Shown here: piece after piece, positions 41,730-51,445 of the stretch | Position numbering within the stretch: position 1 is the stretch's first letter | How the letters are laid out: the number at the start of each line of letters is the position of its first letter | Made by a program: the position numbers and the translations under genes | The notes under the pieces: generated by a model | Seen by the model: the letters and a program-made list of their open reading frames with translations, nothing else | Told to the model about the DNA's origin: nothing | The model's database searches: none | Source of the DNA: Croceimicrobium sp965279135 | GTDB lineage: Bacteria > Bacteroidota > Bacteroidia > Flavobacteriales > Schleiferiaceae | Length of the DNA: 64,000 nucleotides | Assembly: GCA_965279135.1 (NCBI GenBank) | Contig: OZ257133.1 | Location: forward strand, 2,294,001-2,358,000 | Reading direction: 5' to 3'

Positions 41730-42476
41730 ATGAAGGTACTAGTTTGCATCAGTCACGTACCCGATACAACCTCCAAAATCAATTTCACTGCTGATAACAG
41801 TGCGTTCGATCAAACTGGAGTACAGTACGTGATCAATCCTTATGATGAATTCGGCCTTACTCGTGCGGTATGGCTTAAAGAAAAACAAGGCGCCTCTATT
41901 ACGGTGCTAAATGTTGGAGGAAAGGATACTGAACCTACCTTACGTAAAGCGCTAGCTATTGGAGCGGATAATGCTATTCGCGTAGATGCTGAGCCCAAGG
42001 ATGCCTTTTTTGTAGCGAAGCAGATCGCTGCCGTTGCTGAGGAAGGCGCTTTCGATTTAATTATTGCTGGTCGCGAATCTATTGACTATAACGGTGGACA
42101 GGTTCCCGGTATGGTCGCAGCACTTCTTAAATGGCCTTTTATAAATGCCTGCGTAGGCATGGAAGGTGAAGGCAATGACTATCAGTTAATCCGCGAGATT
42201 GATGGCGGTAAAGAAAAAATTTCCGCAAGCCTACCCTTTGTAGTTGGCGGTCAGAAAGGATTAGTAGAAGAGAAAGATCTTCGTATCCCGAATATGCGAG
42301 GCATTATGCAAGCGCGTTCTAAACCCCTGGAGGTTAAGACTCCGGCTGAATCTTCGGATTTAACCAAACCCGGAATCTACAGTAAACCTGCTCCGAAAAG
42401 TGCAGTTACTATGGTAGATGCCGAAAACATCTCCGATTTAGTTCGCATGTTACACGAGGACGCCAAAGTGCTCTAA
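41730..42476 (+). CDS. etfB: electron transfer flavoprotein subunit beta
   Basis: A 248-residue EtfB. It binds AMP and, with EtfA carrying FAD, shuttles electrons from acyl-CoA dehydrogenases to ETF-ubiquinone oxidoreductase. Family features: MKVLVCISHVPDTTSKINFT, VINPYDEFGLTRAVWLKEKQ, LIIAGRESIDYNGGQVPGMV and LRIPNMRGIMQARSKPLEV. The AMP-binding and recognition-loop segments are intact. Followed by etfA after 16 bases. Confidence 0.93.
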   Translation: MKVLVCISHVPDTTSKINFTADNSAFDQTGVQYVINPYDEFGLTRAVWLKEKQGASITVLNVGGKDTEPTLRKALAIGADNAIRVDAEPKDAFFVAKQIAAVAEEGAFDLIIAGRESIDYNGGQVPGMVAALLKWPFINACVGMEGEGNDYQLIREIDGGKEKISASLPFVVGGQKGLVEEKDLRIPNMRGIMQARSKPLEVKTPAESSDLTKPGIYSKPAPKSAVTMVDAENISDLVRMLHEDAKVL

Positions 42477-42492
42477 TTAAAAAATTGCAATT

Positions 42493-43461
42493 ATGTCAGT
42501 ATTAGTATATCTCGAAGCCTGGGAAGGCAAGTTCAAGAAAAACACCTGGGAGGCAGCGCATTATGCTTCCAAAACCGCCCAAATGCTGGGCACTGAAGCC
42601 ATAGGACTATGCATTGGTTCCTTGTCAGACGATGCTTCAGAAGCGGGTGAATATGGCTTAAATAAAGTTTTACATCTGGAAGGAGAAGCCTTCTCCAATT
42701 TTGATGCAAATGTTTACGGAAGCGCCATTGCAGAAGTTGCAGCCGCTCAATCCGCAGATACTATAATTATCAGTGGCACTTTTAATGGAAAAGCTCTAGC
42801 CCCGGCTTTGAGTATTTTTAGCGAATCTGCCCTGCTAAGCAATGTAGTAGCCTTGCCAGAAAGCACCAGCCCATTTAGCGTGAAGCGTGGAGTATATTCC
42901 GGCAAAGGATTCAATATTCTAAGCTCGGACGCTGCCAAGCGAACCGTGCTATTCGTACCTAATTCTATGGCCCTGGAAGCAGTTGGAGGAAGTGCAACAG
43001 TAGAATCAGTAAGTGCTGGTTCGGGAGACATAAGCCCCGTTCAGGTGCAGGAAGTGGATCGAGTAAAAGGCAAAATTCCTTTACCTGAAGCAGAGCGAGT
43101 GGTAAGTGCAGGTCGTGGTTTGAAAGGACCAGAGAACTGGGGAATGGTAGAGGAACTCGCTGAAGTACTGGATGCAGGTACTGCCTGTAGTAAGCCTGTA
43201 TCTGATATGGACTGGCGACCACATAGCGAACACGTGGGACAAACTGGTATCGCAATAAAACCCGATCTTTATATCGCAATTGGTATTTCAGGAGCAATTC
43301 AACACCTGGCTGGAGTAAGTGCCTCCAAGACTATTGTGGTGATTAACAAAGATCCTGAAGCGCCATTCTTCAAAGCAGCAGACTACGGAATCGTGGGCGA
43401 TGCCTTCGACGTAGTTCCTAAGCTTACTGAAGAAATCAAAAAATTCAAGGCGGCAAATTAA
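42493..43461 (+). CDS. etfA: electron transfer flavoprotein subunit alpha
   Basis: A 322-residue EtfA. The FAD-binding C-terminal domain is clear: VVSAGRGLKGPENWGMVEEL, KPVSDMDWRPHSEHVGQTGI, KPDLYIAIGISGAIQHLAGV and TIVVINKDPEAPFFKAADYGIVGD. Works as a heterodimer with EtfB directly upstream. The stop codon shares one base with the ATG of the next gene. Confidence 0.93.
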   Translation: MSVLVYLEAWEGKFKKNTWEAAHYASKTAQMLGTEAIGLCIGSLSDDASEAGEYGLNKVLHLEGEAFSNFDANVYGSAIAEVAAAQSADTIIISGTFNGKALAPALSIFSESALLSNVVALPESTSPFSVKRGVYSGKGFNILSSDAAKRTVLFVPNSMALEAVGGSATVESVSAGSGDISPVQVQEVDRVKGKIPLPEAERVVSAGRGLKGPENWGMVEELAEVLDAGTACSKPVSDMDWRPHSEHVGQTGIAIKPDLYIAIGISGAIQHLAGVSASKTIVVINKDPEAPFFKAADYGIVGDAFDVVPKLTEEIKKFKAAN

Positions 43462-44069
43462 TGCAGCAGATCAGGCTTTTTGTTAAAGGACTTTCCTACA
43501 GCCAAACCCAAAGTGGTGCCTATGCCTTAGTATTGGGTGAGGAAAATGGCGATCGCCGGTTGCCAATTATTATTGGCGGTTTCGAGGCACAGAGTATTGC
43601 TATTGCCTTGGAGAAGGACATGAATCCTCCGCGACCTTTAACTCATGACCTGTTTAAGAATTTTGCGGATCAATTTCAGATCGGCTTAAAAGAAGTCTTA
43701 ATTCACAAATTACAGGATGGGGTATTTTACTCCATCCTTATTTGTGAAAGGGATGGCGAAACCCATAGCCTTGATGCACGTACCTCTGATGCAGTAGCCC
43801 TCGCAATTCGTTTTAAAACCCCCATCTTCACCTACGAAGAAATTCTGGACAAAGCGGGAATTATCCTTGGAGAGAATCCTGCTAAAGACGAAGGTAATAA
43901 GAAGGCTGAAGTTCCTAAAAAGGCCAAATCGACTCCAGAAAAAAGCGCTTCCTCGCTTAGCATGGAAAGCCTTAAGAAACAAATGGATGAAGCTGTCCGT
44001 AATGAAGACTACGAGAAAGCAGCCCGTCTTAGAGACGAAATAGACAAAAGGGAAGGTTCCCAAGACTAA
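43461..44069 (+). CDS. bifunctional nuclease family protein with UVR motif
   Basis: A 202-residue protein. The BFN/DUF151 domain is at about 1-130 (ALVLGEENGDRRLPIIIGGFEAQSIAI, RPLTHDLFKNFA, DARTSDAVALAIRFKTPIF). After a lysine-rich linker the end carries a UvrB/UvrC-like motif, LKKQMDEAVRNEDYEKAARLRDEI. BFN proteins are reported to have DNase/RNase activity; the UVR helix hairpin is a protein-interaction module. This fusion is typical of Bacteroidota. Coupled to etfA by a TAATG overlap. Confidence 0.87.
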   Translation: MQQIRLFVKGLSYSQTQSGAYALVLGEENGDRRLPIIIGGFEAQSIAIALEKDMNPPRPLTHDLFKNFADQFQIGLKEVLIHKLQDGVFYSILICERDGETHSLDARTSDAVALAIRFKTPIFTYEEILDKAGIILGENPAKDEGNKKAEVPKKAKSTPEKSASSLSMESLKKQMDEAVRNEDYEKAARLRDEIDKREGSQD

Positions 44070-44095
44070 TCCCAATTACCTTAAGCAAACCAACC

Positions 44096-45814
44096 ATGAA
44101 AAGAATCCTAGGAATTCTCTGTTTCACACTTTTCATGGGCTCTCTACAGGCTCAAAGCCCGATAGGAAACTGGGCATTTAAGGAAATTGTCAACCCCCAG
44201 GGGGAATCTCTTTTTAACATCACCGCCAAGGATTCCTTCTTCATCTATGAGAATGATTCCTTCTATTATCGCCTCGCCTCTAAGTCTTTGCTGGCGGCAG
44301 GATCCTGTGAAATTAGTGGAGATAGTCTGCGGTTTCACTACAGTTTACCTTCGGATACAATCCGCACCTATTATATCACCAAATTAGATTCCCAATTCCT
44401 TTACATAGAGGAAAACGGCATATCCTATCGCTTTCATCGAAATTACAGCAAGGCAAGCAATAGCATGTCCAGCGAAATGCAAGAACTGAGCTTGCAGTAT
44501 GATTTCACCAAAAATAGCTTCGACCTAGGATCCCTGGCTAGAGGTCTGCTGGGATTGAGTGTTTTGCTCGTGCTCACTTTCCTCATGTCTTCAAAAAGGC
44601 GTTCCATAAACTGGAAACAGGTTTTCATTGGACTTCTAATCCAATTTGTATTTGCAGTTCTGATCTTAAAGGTGGGCTATGTAAGAAGCGCTTTTGATTT
44701 CATCAGTCAGATCTTTGTAGCCATCCTCGATTTCACCGAAGCAGGAGCCCAATTTGTTTTTGGCGAATTAATTAATGAGAAGTCTTCATTGGGCTACATT
44801 TTCGCCTATAAGGTGCTTCCCACCGTGATATTTTTCTCCGCCCTTACTTCCCTCCTTTTCTACTATGGAATTCTGCAAAAGGTGGTTTACGTTTTCGCCT
44901 GGGTTATGAAGCGAACTATGGGGCTTAGCGGACCCGAAAGCCTATCGGCCGCCGGAAACATCTTTCTAGGACAAACCGAGTCCCCACTTCTGGTTAAGCC
45001 CTACATCAATAAGATGACCCGAAGCGAGTTGCTTTGCATCATGAGTGGTGGAATGGCGACAATTGCGGGAGGAGTCTTCGCTGCTTTCATAAGCTTTCTG
45101 GGTGGAGATGACCCTGAATTGAAGGCTTTCTTTGCTAAGCACCTACTCACAGCATCGGTAATGAGTGCTCCAGCTGCGGTTGTGGCTGCCAAGATTCTCC
45201 TTCCGGAAACCAAGGAGATCAATAAGGAAATGAATATTGAAAACACCAAAGTGGGTGGCAATGCCTTAGAAGCAATTACCAATGGCACTACCGAAGGTCT
45301 TAAGTTAGCCGTTAATGTTGGGGCCATGCTTTTGGTATTTATATCCTTAGTAGCCCTCTTTAACGCCTTCCTTAGTAATGTGATAGGGAATTACACCGGC
45401 TTAAATGATTGGGTAGCTTCGATAACCGGTGGACAATATGAGAGCTTCTCGATGGAGTTTATCCTGGGCTATACTCTGGCTCCTATTACCTGGTTAATGG
45501 GTGTAGCTAATGAGGACATCTTTTTGGTAGGTCAGCTATTAGGGGAGAAAACTATCCTTAACGAGTTTGTCGCCTATGTTTCATTGGGCGACCTCATGGA
45601 AGCCGGCTCTTTCAGCTCAGAAAAGTCTATCATTATCGCTACCTATATTCTTTGTGGCTTCTCAAACTTTGCCAGTATAGGGATTCAAATTGGCGGTATC
45701 GGATCTTTAGCCCCTTCCCGTCGAGGGGAGCTCTCTAAATTGGGTTTCAAGGCCCTAATTGCCGGCACACTGGCCAGCCTCTTTACAGCTGTAATCGTGG
45801 GAATGCTTATTTAG
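44096..45814 (+). CDS. CNT-family nucleoside transporter with N-terminal secreted domain
   Basis: A 572-residue protein. After a signal peptide (about 1-19) there is a beta-rich domain of about 125 residues. The transporter part starts near residue 150 and has the concentrative nucleoside transporter motifs: LSGPESLSAAGNIFLGQTES, MTRSELLCIMSGGMATIAGG, NEDIFLVGQLLGEKTILNEF and GFSNFASIGIQIGGIG. It imports nucleosides with Na+ or H+. The extra N-terminal domain is not in E. coli NupC. Overlaps the convergent glycogen synthase by eight bases. Confidence 0.88.
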   Translation: MKRILGILCFTLFMGSLQAQSPIGNWAFKEIVNPQGESLFNITAKDSFFIYENDSFYYRLASKSLLAAGSCEISGDSLRFHYSLPSDTIRTYYITKLDSQFLYIEENGISYRFHRNYSKASNSMSSEMQELSLQYDFTKNSFDLGSLARGLLGLSVLLVLTFLMSSKRRSINWKQVFIGLLIQFVFAVLILKVGYVRSAFDFISQIFVAILDFTEAGAQFVFGELINEKSSLGYIFAYKVLPTVIFFSALTSLLFYYGILQKVVYVFAWVMKRTMGLSGPESLSAAGNIFLGQTESPLLVKPYINKMTRSELLCIMSGGMATIAGGVFAAFISFLGGDDPELKAFFAKHLLTASVMSAPAAVVAAKILLPETKEINKEMNIENTKVGGNALEAITNGTTEGLKLAVNVGAMLLVFISLVALFNAFLSNVIGNYTGLNDWVASITGGQYESFSMEFILGYTLAPITWLMGVANEDIFLVGQLLGEKTILNEFVAYVSLGDLMEAGSFSSEKSIIIATYILCGFSNFASIGIQIGGIGSLAPSRRGELSKLGFKALIAGTLASLFTAVIVGMLI

Positions 45815-47603
45815 CCAAGGCCTTATTATAGGCTTTCTCGTAATGTGGCAGTAGTTGTTTCCAGTCGAAACGCTCAGAAAAGTCTTCCGCTCTTGCTCTT
45901 TGGATAATGCGGTATCGTCGGGTTAGTTTCACATAATCCATAAGGTAAGCCGCTAAATCCTCCACCGCCTGGTCTTCAGTTCGGCCTTCCCGTTTAAGAA
46001 CGTGAACCCCATGGTCTACCCCTCCCGTTTCCTGACCTAAAACATAGTTTCCAAAACCAGATAAATCTGATGTAACGGTAGCTACCCCTCGAGCGATACA
46101 CTCCAAGGGAGTATAACCCCAGGGCTCATAATAACTGGGGAAAATACCCAAGTGACATCCTCTTACAAAATCGCCATAGTCAATACCAAAAAGCGGATTT
46201 GTACTACTGATGAATTCCGGATGATAAACCAATTTCACTCGATCCTTTGGGCTGTTAAACATCTGAAGCTCGCGCATTGAATTGAGGATATCATCGTTTT
46301 GATCATCCTTGAGATTATGTGTGGTGATGTAAGGCCATTCCTCACTTTTCCAGGATTGAATAGTACGGCGATAGCGCAGTTTCCAATAGTCATCAACCAT
46401 AGCCGAGGTATCAGGAAGGCGGTGATCTGTCTCTGAGCTGACTGCGGATTCGTACAATCGGAGCCCTATCTGTTTCTTGATCTCCTCGACACTCTTTTGA
46501 ATCTCGCGTAATACTCCATTAGACTGAAGCACCTTTGGATTGATAGACCAGGTTTCTTTATTAGTGATGAAAAACATCACCACGGTCACATCCAAACCGG
46601 CCTTTTTCATGCGATCATTTAAAAGTGCCAGGGCTTTCAATGTAATATCATATCCCTTGTTCTGAAACTCGTAACGACCGGAAGTAAAGAGATAGAGGGT
46701 TTTATCTAAATCAAAGTGATAGCTTGGAAAGAAATGGCCGATTGTAAAGTCATGTAGGATTTCTTTAAATTCCTGATGCTTGACTTGCACCTCATGAGCC
46801 GCAACATAGCGCTTAATATTCAAGCCATTAGGCGTAACAACATGAGGGTCCTTCCCAAGCAGATAGCGGCACTCTTTGGCGGTAATATCACTTACGGTGG
46901 TAAAACTGCTGCTGTAGGCGGCACTAAGTCGCTCAATTTGAGCCATGGGTAAAATCCCAAAATTGCGGGCCTCCTTCTCCCAATTAAACTGCTCAATATT
47001 CTTGTAAAAGGATGCATAGTTGGAGGCCAGATAACGACCTAATAAAGTAGCATGAGTGGTAAAAACCGTACGAACATTGGGGAAGTGCTTGTGCATATCC
47101 AGAATGGGGAGTGAAGCCATCCATTCATGGAAATGAGCGATGATCTTTTTCTGTTTCCCAAGATTCTTCTGAAACAATTCTAAAAAGCGATAATTGAGTC
47201 TAGACCATACGATCATGCGATTCAGTAGGTCATTATTATCATCCTTCTCTAAACCGTATTTTTTAAAATAATGCTCCTGATACTGCTTGAGCTTCTGTTG
47301 ACCAAAATCGGGATCTATAAGGACCACCTTTGGCCGACCAGTAACCAACCAGCGAGCATACCTCACTTCGATTCCCTCCTTCCGGAGTTCTTCAACCGTC
47401 CGGCTGATGGGGTCATCCTTATCCAGAATATCCTCTAATTCTGCATCGATGCCCTTAGCGGTCAAGGGGCCTAGCAAGGTATATTGATCGCCAAAGCGTT
47501 CCACCATTGCTGGTACCTTAGATCTCAAAACGGTATATATACCACCAATCTGGTTACATACCTCCCAACTACATTCGATTATAGGCGCATTCTGATTTAG
47601 CAT
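45807..47603 (-). CDS. glycogen synthase (GT3, eukaryotic type)
   Basis: A 598-residue glycosyltransferase of family 3, the type also found in animals and fungi rather than the GlgA type. Features: ECSWEVCNQIGGIYTVLRSK at the N-terminus, HEWMASLPILDMHKHFPNVR, FTTHATLLGRYLASNYASFY, VTPNGLNIKRYVA and the late PSYYEPWGYTPLECIARGVA with the catalytic E-x7-E. Extends alpha-1,4-glucan chains from UDP-glucose. The stop codon lies inside the end of the convergent transporter gene. Confidence 0.88.
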   Translation of the reverse strand: MLNQNAPIIECSWEVCNQIGGIYTVLRSKVPAMVERFGDQYTLLGPLTAKGIDAELEDILDKDDPISRTVEELRKEGIEVRYARWLVTGRPKVVLIDPDFGQQKLKQYQEHYFKKYGLEKDDNNDLLNRMIVWSRLNYRFLELFQKNLGKQKKIIAHFHEWMASLPILDMHKHFPNVRTVFTTHATLLGRYLASNYASFYKNIEQFNWEKEARNFGILPMAQIERLSAAYSSSFTTVSDITAKECRYLLGKDPHVVTPNGLNIKRYVAAHEVQVKHQEFKEILHDFTIGHFFPSYHFDLDKTLYLFTSGRYEFQNKGYDITLKALALLNDRMKKAGLDVTVVMFFITNKETWSINPKVLQSNGVLREIQKSVEEIKKQIGLRLYESAVSSETDHRLPDTSAMVDDYWKLRYRRTIQSWKSEEWPYITTHNLKDDQNDDILNSMRELQMFNSPKDRVKLVYHPEFISSTNPLFGIDYGDFVRGCHLGIFPSYYEPWGYTPLECIARGVATVTSDLSGFGNYVLGQETGGVDHGVHVLKREGRTEDQAVEDLAAYLMDYVKLTRRYRIIQRARAEDFSERFDWKQLLPHYEKAYNKALAK

Positions 47604-47736
47604 GACTCATTTTTTACCCCATAAAAATGCCTAATTTTTTGCCTCCATGCTGGGATTTAGAAAAAGAAATTAACATTTATAAACAGGCCTATATTACGAT
47701 CCATACTAAGCCCTTATTTTTACAGGAAAAGCTATT

Positions 47737-48642
47737 ATGAAGCAGTATCACGATTTGATGCAACACATTCTCGATCACGGGAATTTGAAGGAAAACCGAA
47801 CCGGCATTAACACTATCTCGGTTTTTGGGTATCAAATGCGCTTCAACCTGCAAGATGGCTTTCCGTTGGTGACTACTAAGAAAGTCCATCTTAAATCTAT
47901 CATCCATGAGTTGTTATGGTTCCTTCAGGGAGACACGAACATCAGATATCTGGTTACCAATGGGGTAAACATATGGAATGAATGGCCCTTCCAACATTAC
48001 CTTCAGGAAAAGGGACTTGACCAAAAATTACCCAAATACAGTGATGAATGGAAAGCTGAATTGACCAGCTTTAAAAGCCAGATTATTGAAAGCGAAAGCT
48101 TTGCGAAGCTATGGGGTGAATTGGGTCCGGTATATGGTAGACAATGGCGTGATTTCGAGGGAGTAGACCAAATCAAACAACTGGTTGAAGACCTTAAAAG
48201 AAGTCCGAATAGCCGTCGACACATCATCTCAGCCTGGAATCCGAAGGACATTCCGGTTATGGCCAAGTCGGGTCTTCCCCCCTGCCATACCCTGTTTCAA
48301 TTCTATGTAGCCGATAATAAACTGAGCTGTCAACTATATCAGCGATCTGCCGATGTCTTTTTAGGGGTGCCATTCAATATCGCCTCCTATGCATTGCTCA
48401 CCTTAATGGTAGCTCAAGTTACCGGATTGGAGCCTGGAGACTTCGTACACACTTTTGGCGATGCTCATCTCTATGAGAATCACCTGGATCAAACCAGAGA
48501 GCAACTCAGTCGAGATTTCAGGCCTTTACCAATTATGAAAATTAATAGCCAAGTTTCTGATCTCTTCCAGTTCAAATACGAAGATTTCGAATTGCTTAAT
48601 TATGATCCGCACCCTTTGATACGGGCCCAGGTAGCGGTATAA
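47737..48642 (+). CDS. thyA: thymidylate synthase
   Basis: A 301-residue ThyA. It methylates dUMP to dTMP with methylene-tetrahydrofolate. The catalytic cysteine is Cys183 in SGLPPCHTLFQFYV; LGPVYGRQWRDFEG, QRSADVFLGVPFNIASYALL and the late YDPHPLIRAQVAV are all intact. It is somewhat longer than the E. coli enzyme through an insert at about 85-120. The dihydrofolate reductase needed to recycle the cofactor is encoded 2.8 kb downstream on the same strand, past two TonB-like genes. Confidence 0.95.
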   Translation: MKQYHDLMQHILDHGNLKENRTGINTISVFGYQMRFNLQDGFPLVTTKKVHLKSIIHELLWFLQGDTNIRYLVTNGVNIWNEWPFQHYLQEKGLDQKLPKYSDEWKAELTSFKSQIIESESFAKLWGELGPVYGRQWRDFEGVDQIKQLVEDLKRSPNSRRHIISAWNPKDIPVMAKSGLPPCHTLFQFYVADNKLSCQLYQRSADVFLGVPFNIASYALLTLMVAQVTGLEPGDFVHTFGDAHLYENHLDQTREQLSRDFRPLPIMKINSQVSDLFQFKYEDFELLNYDPHPLIRAQVAV

Positions 48643-48648
48643 AACCTA

Positions 48649-49962
48649 ATGATGAAAAAAACCTTTCTGCTTCTAATTTTCTTCCTTCATAGCAATCTTT
48701 GGTCTCAGGTATTAAGCTTTCAGGGTTGTCAAACTGCGGAATGCGATGAAACCACCTTTAAAGAAGTCATGCTTGGTGTTGAAAATGCGCTCTATGACTA
48801 CTACGGCTATAAATACAATGATAGTATGTATTTCGAACTGAGGTTTAAAGGTAAGGACCTTAAAATCGAGAAACCTTTTGCCTGGGTCAATGGGCTATCG
48901 CTTAGCTATTACATTGAAATCCTGAAGAAGAATATTGATTATGAGCGAATTAATCAGGATTCCACTTATAAGGTCATCTGGGTTACAAAGCCTGAAATTG
49001 AATCAAGTCTGTTTCCTCATATAGATTCAATTTCGGAAGTTCCCGTTCCAAATAGAGCCATAAGTTTTATCCCAAAAGGGCAAAAAGCGGTTTATGAATA
49101 CTATTACTCCGCATACATCGACTTGAGGCTGGGTGTTGATGAGTTTAAGGAAGAGTTTAAGGCTGATCTTTACTTTGATGAGGGAAAACTATATGCAATA
49201 GACTATATATCTCCACCCAGAAATCAGAAGGCTCATAGCACAGCCCAGATAATGAAGATGGTGGAAAAGGAATTCATAAACCTCGATTCTCTTAATGGCA
49301 GTTTTGGCAAGTATAAGATGCATTATGAATTTAAACCTGCTGTAGAACTAGAGGATGCTGATGAAGAAATGCTTCTCCTGGAGAGCTTAAAGTACTACCA
49401 GGAGCAAGGTCTTTATAGAAATTTAAGAAAGATCCTACGCTTCGAATATGCCAATCATGAGGGCTCAATTGAAATTGATACCGTCGGATCTATCGAGAAC
49501 AAGAAAGTTTTAGAATTCCTGGAACAAGGGCTGAATGACTCCTTGTATCAAACCCGATGGTGGACCCTTAAAAGGGAAGAATTCCAGCTCAAAGACTTAA
49601 ACCTGGAGAAAGGTTTTAGACCAGGGGATAAAGTCCCTGCTTTTGAAGTATGTCAGCACCTTAAGGAAAATGAAGAACGTCAGAATTGCTTCCAATATGA
49701 GCTTATGAATTTTGCCGCAAAGGAGTTTAAATATCCCCTGAAGGCAAGGCAAGCTAAAATACAAGGGAGGGTTTACCTCAGTTTTGTTATTGAAAAGGAT
49801 GGCTCTAATAGGAATATTCGAGTAGATAGAGGAGTCCACCCACTTCTGGATATCGAGGCGATTCGTGCCTTGAGTAAGTTGCAGCGCCTATGGCCCGCTC
49901 AGGTTGATGGTAAACCGGTAAGAATGTTCTTTACGCTTCCTCTAAATGTTGCCTTGAGATAA
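48649..49962 (+). CDS. TonB-like energy transducer, paralogue 1
   Basis: A 437-residue exported protein (signal about 1-20, ending NLWSQ). The C-terminal 85 residues form a TonB C-terminal domain: EFKYPLKARQAKIQGRVYLS, FVIEKDGSNRNIRVDRGVHP and LWPAQVDGKPVRMFFTLPLN. The long middle part is unrelated to the usual proline-rich TonB spacer, and begins FQGCQTAECDETTFKEVMLG. There is no inner-membrane anchor, so it cannot act exactly like classical TonB. A second copy follows at 50131. Six bases after thyA. Confidence 0.75.
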   Translation: MMKKTFLLLIFFLHSNLWSQVLSFQGCQTAECDETTFKEVMLGVENALYDYYGYKYNDSMYFELRFKGKDLKIEKPFAWVNGLSLSYYIEILKKNIDYERINQDSTYKVIWVTKPEIESSLFPHIDSISEVPVPNRAISFIPKGQKAVYEYYYSAYIDLRLGVDEFKEEFKADLYFDEGKLYAIDYISPPRNQKAHSTAQIMKMVEKEFINLDSLNGSFGKYKMHYEFKPAVELEDADEEMLLLESLKYYQEQGLYRNLRKILRFEYANHEGSIEIDTVGSIENKKVLEFLEQGLNDSLYQTRWWTLKREEFQLKDLNLEKGFRPGDKVPAFEVCQHLKENEERQNCFQYELMNFAAKEFKYPLKARQAKIQGRVYLSFVIEKDGSNRNIRVDRGVHPLLDIEAIRALSKLQRLWPAQVDGKPVRMFFTLPLNVALR

Positions 49963-50130
49963 ATACGGACTTCCCAAATTAGTCCTTGTCTTTCATCTAT
50001 TCTTATCCCATCATTCCAAGAAAAATGAGATAATTCGAGAGATGACCTATTTCCATATATATTTGAGGTCCCTGAAAAAATGAACCTCAATTTGCAAGCT
50101 GCTAATCATGAATGGTTTGCATTTTAATAA

Positions 50131-51444
50131 ATGAAGATGGGTAGAATTCTACTGCTGCTTTTTTCCTTGAGCTGCGCCTCAATTTCGGCTCAAGACATTC
50201 CCTTAAAAGGATGCGCCTCGCCAGAGTGTGATCGACAAGCTTTTCAAGAATTAATGATAGGAGTTGAAGAGGCTCTTAAAGAATTTCAAGGCTTCCAATT
50301 TAATGACAGCATCTACTTTGAGCTTAAGCGAATCGATGATAGCTTGATAATTGAGAACAAATATGCCTGGGTAAACCCAAAGGCTACCAGCTATTATGCA
50401 GCGGTAATCAAGGATCAGGTGGATCATTCTCGACTAAAAAATCAGACCAGCTATCCTATCCACTGGATACAAAATGCGAAGATTGAGAAAGAAGCTTATG
50501 TAGAAACAGATGAAGTTGATTTGCTACCTATCCCAAAGGCCGCCAAGAAATTCAATTCTATTGGGCAAAGGGCGGCTTATCTGTATTACTACGATGGCTA
50601 TCTGGATTACGAATTAAGCCAGCTCAACTTCGAAGAATCCCTAACCGCCGATCTATTCTTTGAAGATGGAAAGTTGGTAGCGATTGACTATTTACAACCA
50701 CCCTTAAAGAATAAGGTTGCTTACCAATTAATGGAAAAGGTAAAAGGTCTTGAAACGGAGTTTGAAGCTAAATCGATAAAAGCTCAATACCGCATGAGAT
50801 ATAGCTCCTATACTCCCACTGGCAATACAAAAACAGATTGGGAGTATATCAGTCATTTGGAGTTCTATACGAATAATCAACTATGGGAGCCATTAAGGAA
50901 GATAATCGCAGATGGAAGATCCCTAAAAGATGGTAAAATTGAACTTGACACCGCAAAGCGTTCTACCGACAAACTTTTGGCGAATTACTTGGGAAAGGCT
51001 TTATCCGAGTCTAAGGTGCAGTCGAAGTGGTGGGTGATAAAAGCAGTTAAATCCAAACCGGAAAAAGAGGAGGCCGATTCTGATGTTGTATCCTTTGCCA
51101 TTATTGAAGAAATGCCCCTCTACAGCGGTTGCGATCCTGAAGTGCCGAATGACCAAAGAATGAATTGCCTACAGGTAGGATTTATGAAGCATGCCAGTAA
51201 AAACTTCAAATACCCGAAAAAAGCTCGAAAAAATGAAATTCAAGGGACGGTTTACACCTCTTTTGTAATTGAAAAAGATGGATCAATTAACAATGTAAAA
51301 ATTTCAAGAAGCGTACACCCATTGCTCGATTTGGAATGCATTCGGGTCATAAGCGCAATCCCACAACTTGATAGCCCTGCCAAACAAAGGGGTAAAGCTG
51401 TTCGCATGTCCTTCACCTTTCCTATTAATGCAAAGCTTAATTAA
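50131..51444 (+). CDS. TonB-like energy transducer, paralogue 2
   Basis: Also 437 residues, with the same plan as its neighbour: signal peptide (about 1-20, ending SISAQ), KGCASPECDRQAFQELMIGV, YKYNDS-like FQFNDSIYFELKR, then a C-terminal TonB domain (NFKYPKKARKNEIQGTVYTS, FVIEKDGSINNVKISRSVHP). The two are tandem duplicates that have diverged considerably. The conserved N-terminal CAS/T-PECD pair of cysteines could form a disulfide. It ends one base before the dihydrofolate reductase start. Confidence 0.75.
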   Translation: MKMGRILLLLFSLSCASISAQDIPLKGCASPECDRQAFQELMIGVEEALKEFQGFQFNDSIYFELKRIDDSLIIENKYAWVNPKATSYYAAVIKDQVDHSRLKNQTSYPIHWIQNAKIEKEAYVETDEVDLLPIPKAAKKFNSIGQRAAYLYYYDGYLDYELSQLNFEESLTADLFFEDGKLVAIDYLQPPLKNKVAYQLMEKVKGLETEFEAKSIKAQYRMRYSSYTPTGNTKTDWEYISHLEFYTNNQLWEPLRKIIADGRSLKDGKIELDTAKRSTDKLLANYLGKALSESKVQSKWWVIKAVKSKPEKEEADSDVVSFAIIEEMPLYSGCDPEVPNDQRMNCLQVGFMKHASKNFKYPKKARKNEIQGTVYTSFVIEKDGSINNVKISRSVHPLLDLECIRVISAIPQLDSPAKQRGKAVRMSFTFPINAKLN

Positions 51445-51445
51445 G

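Noticed and set aside
51368..51445. Longer N-terminus for dihydrofolate reductase
   Set aside because: It would lie within the TonB-like gene; the family start MNITLIVAMARN fits the ATG at 51446.
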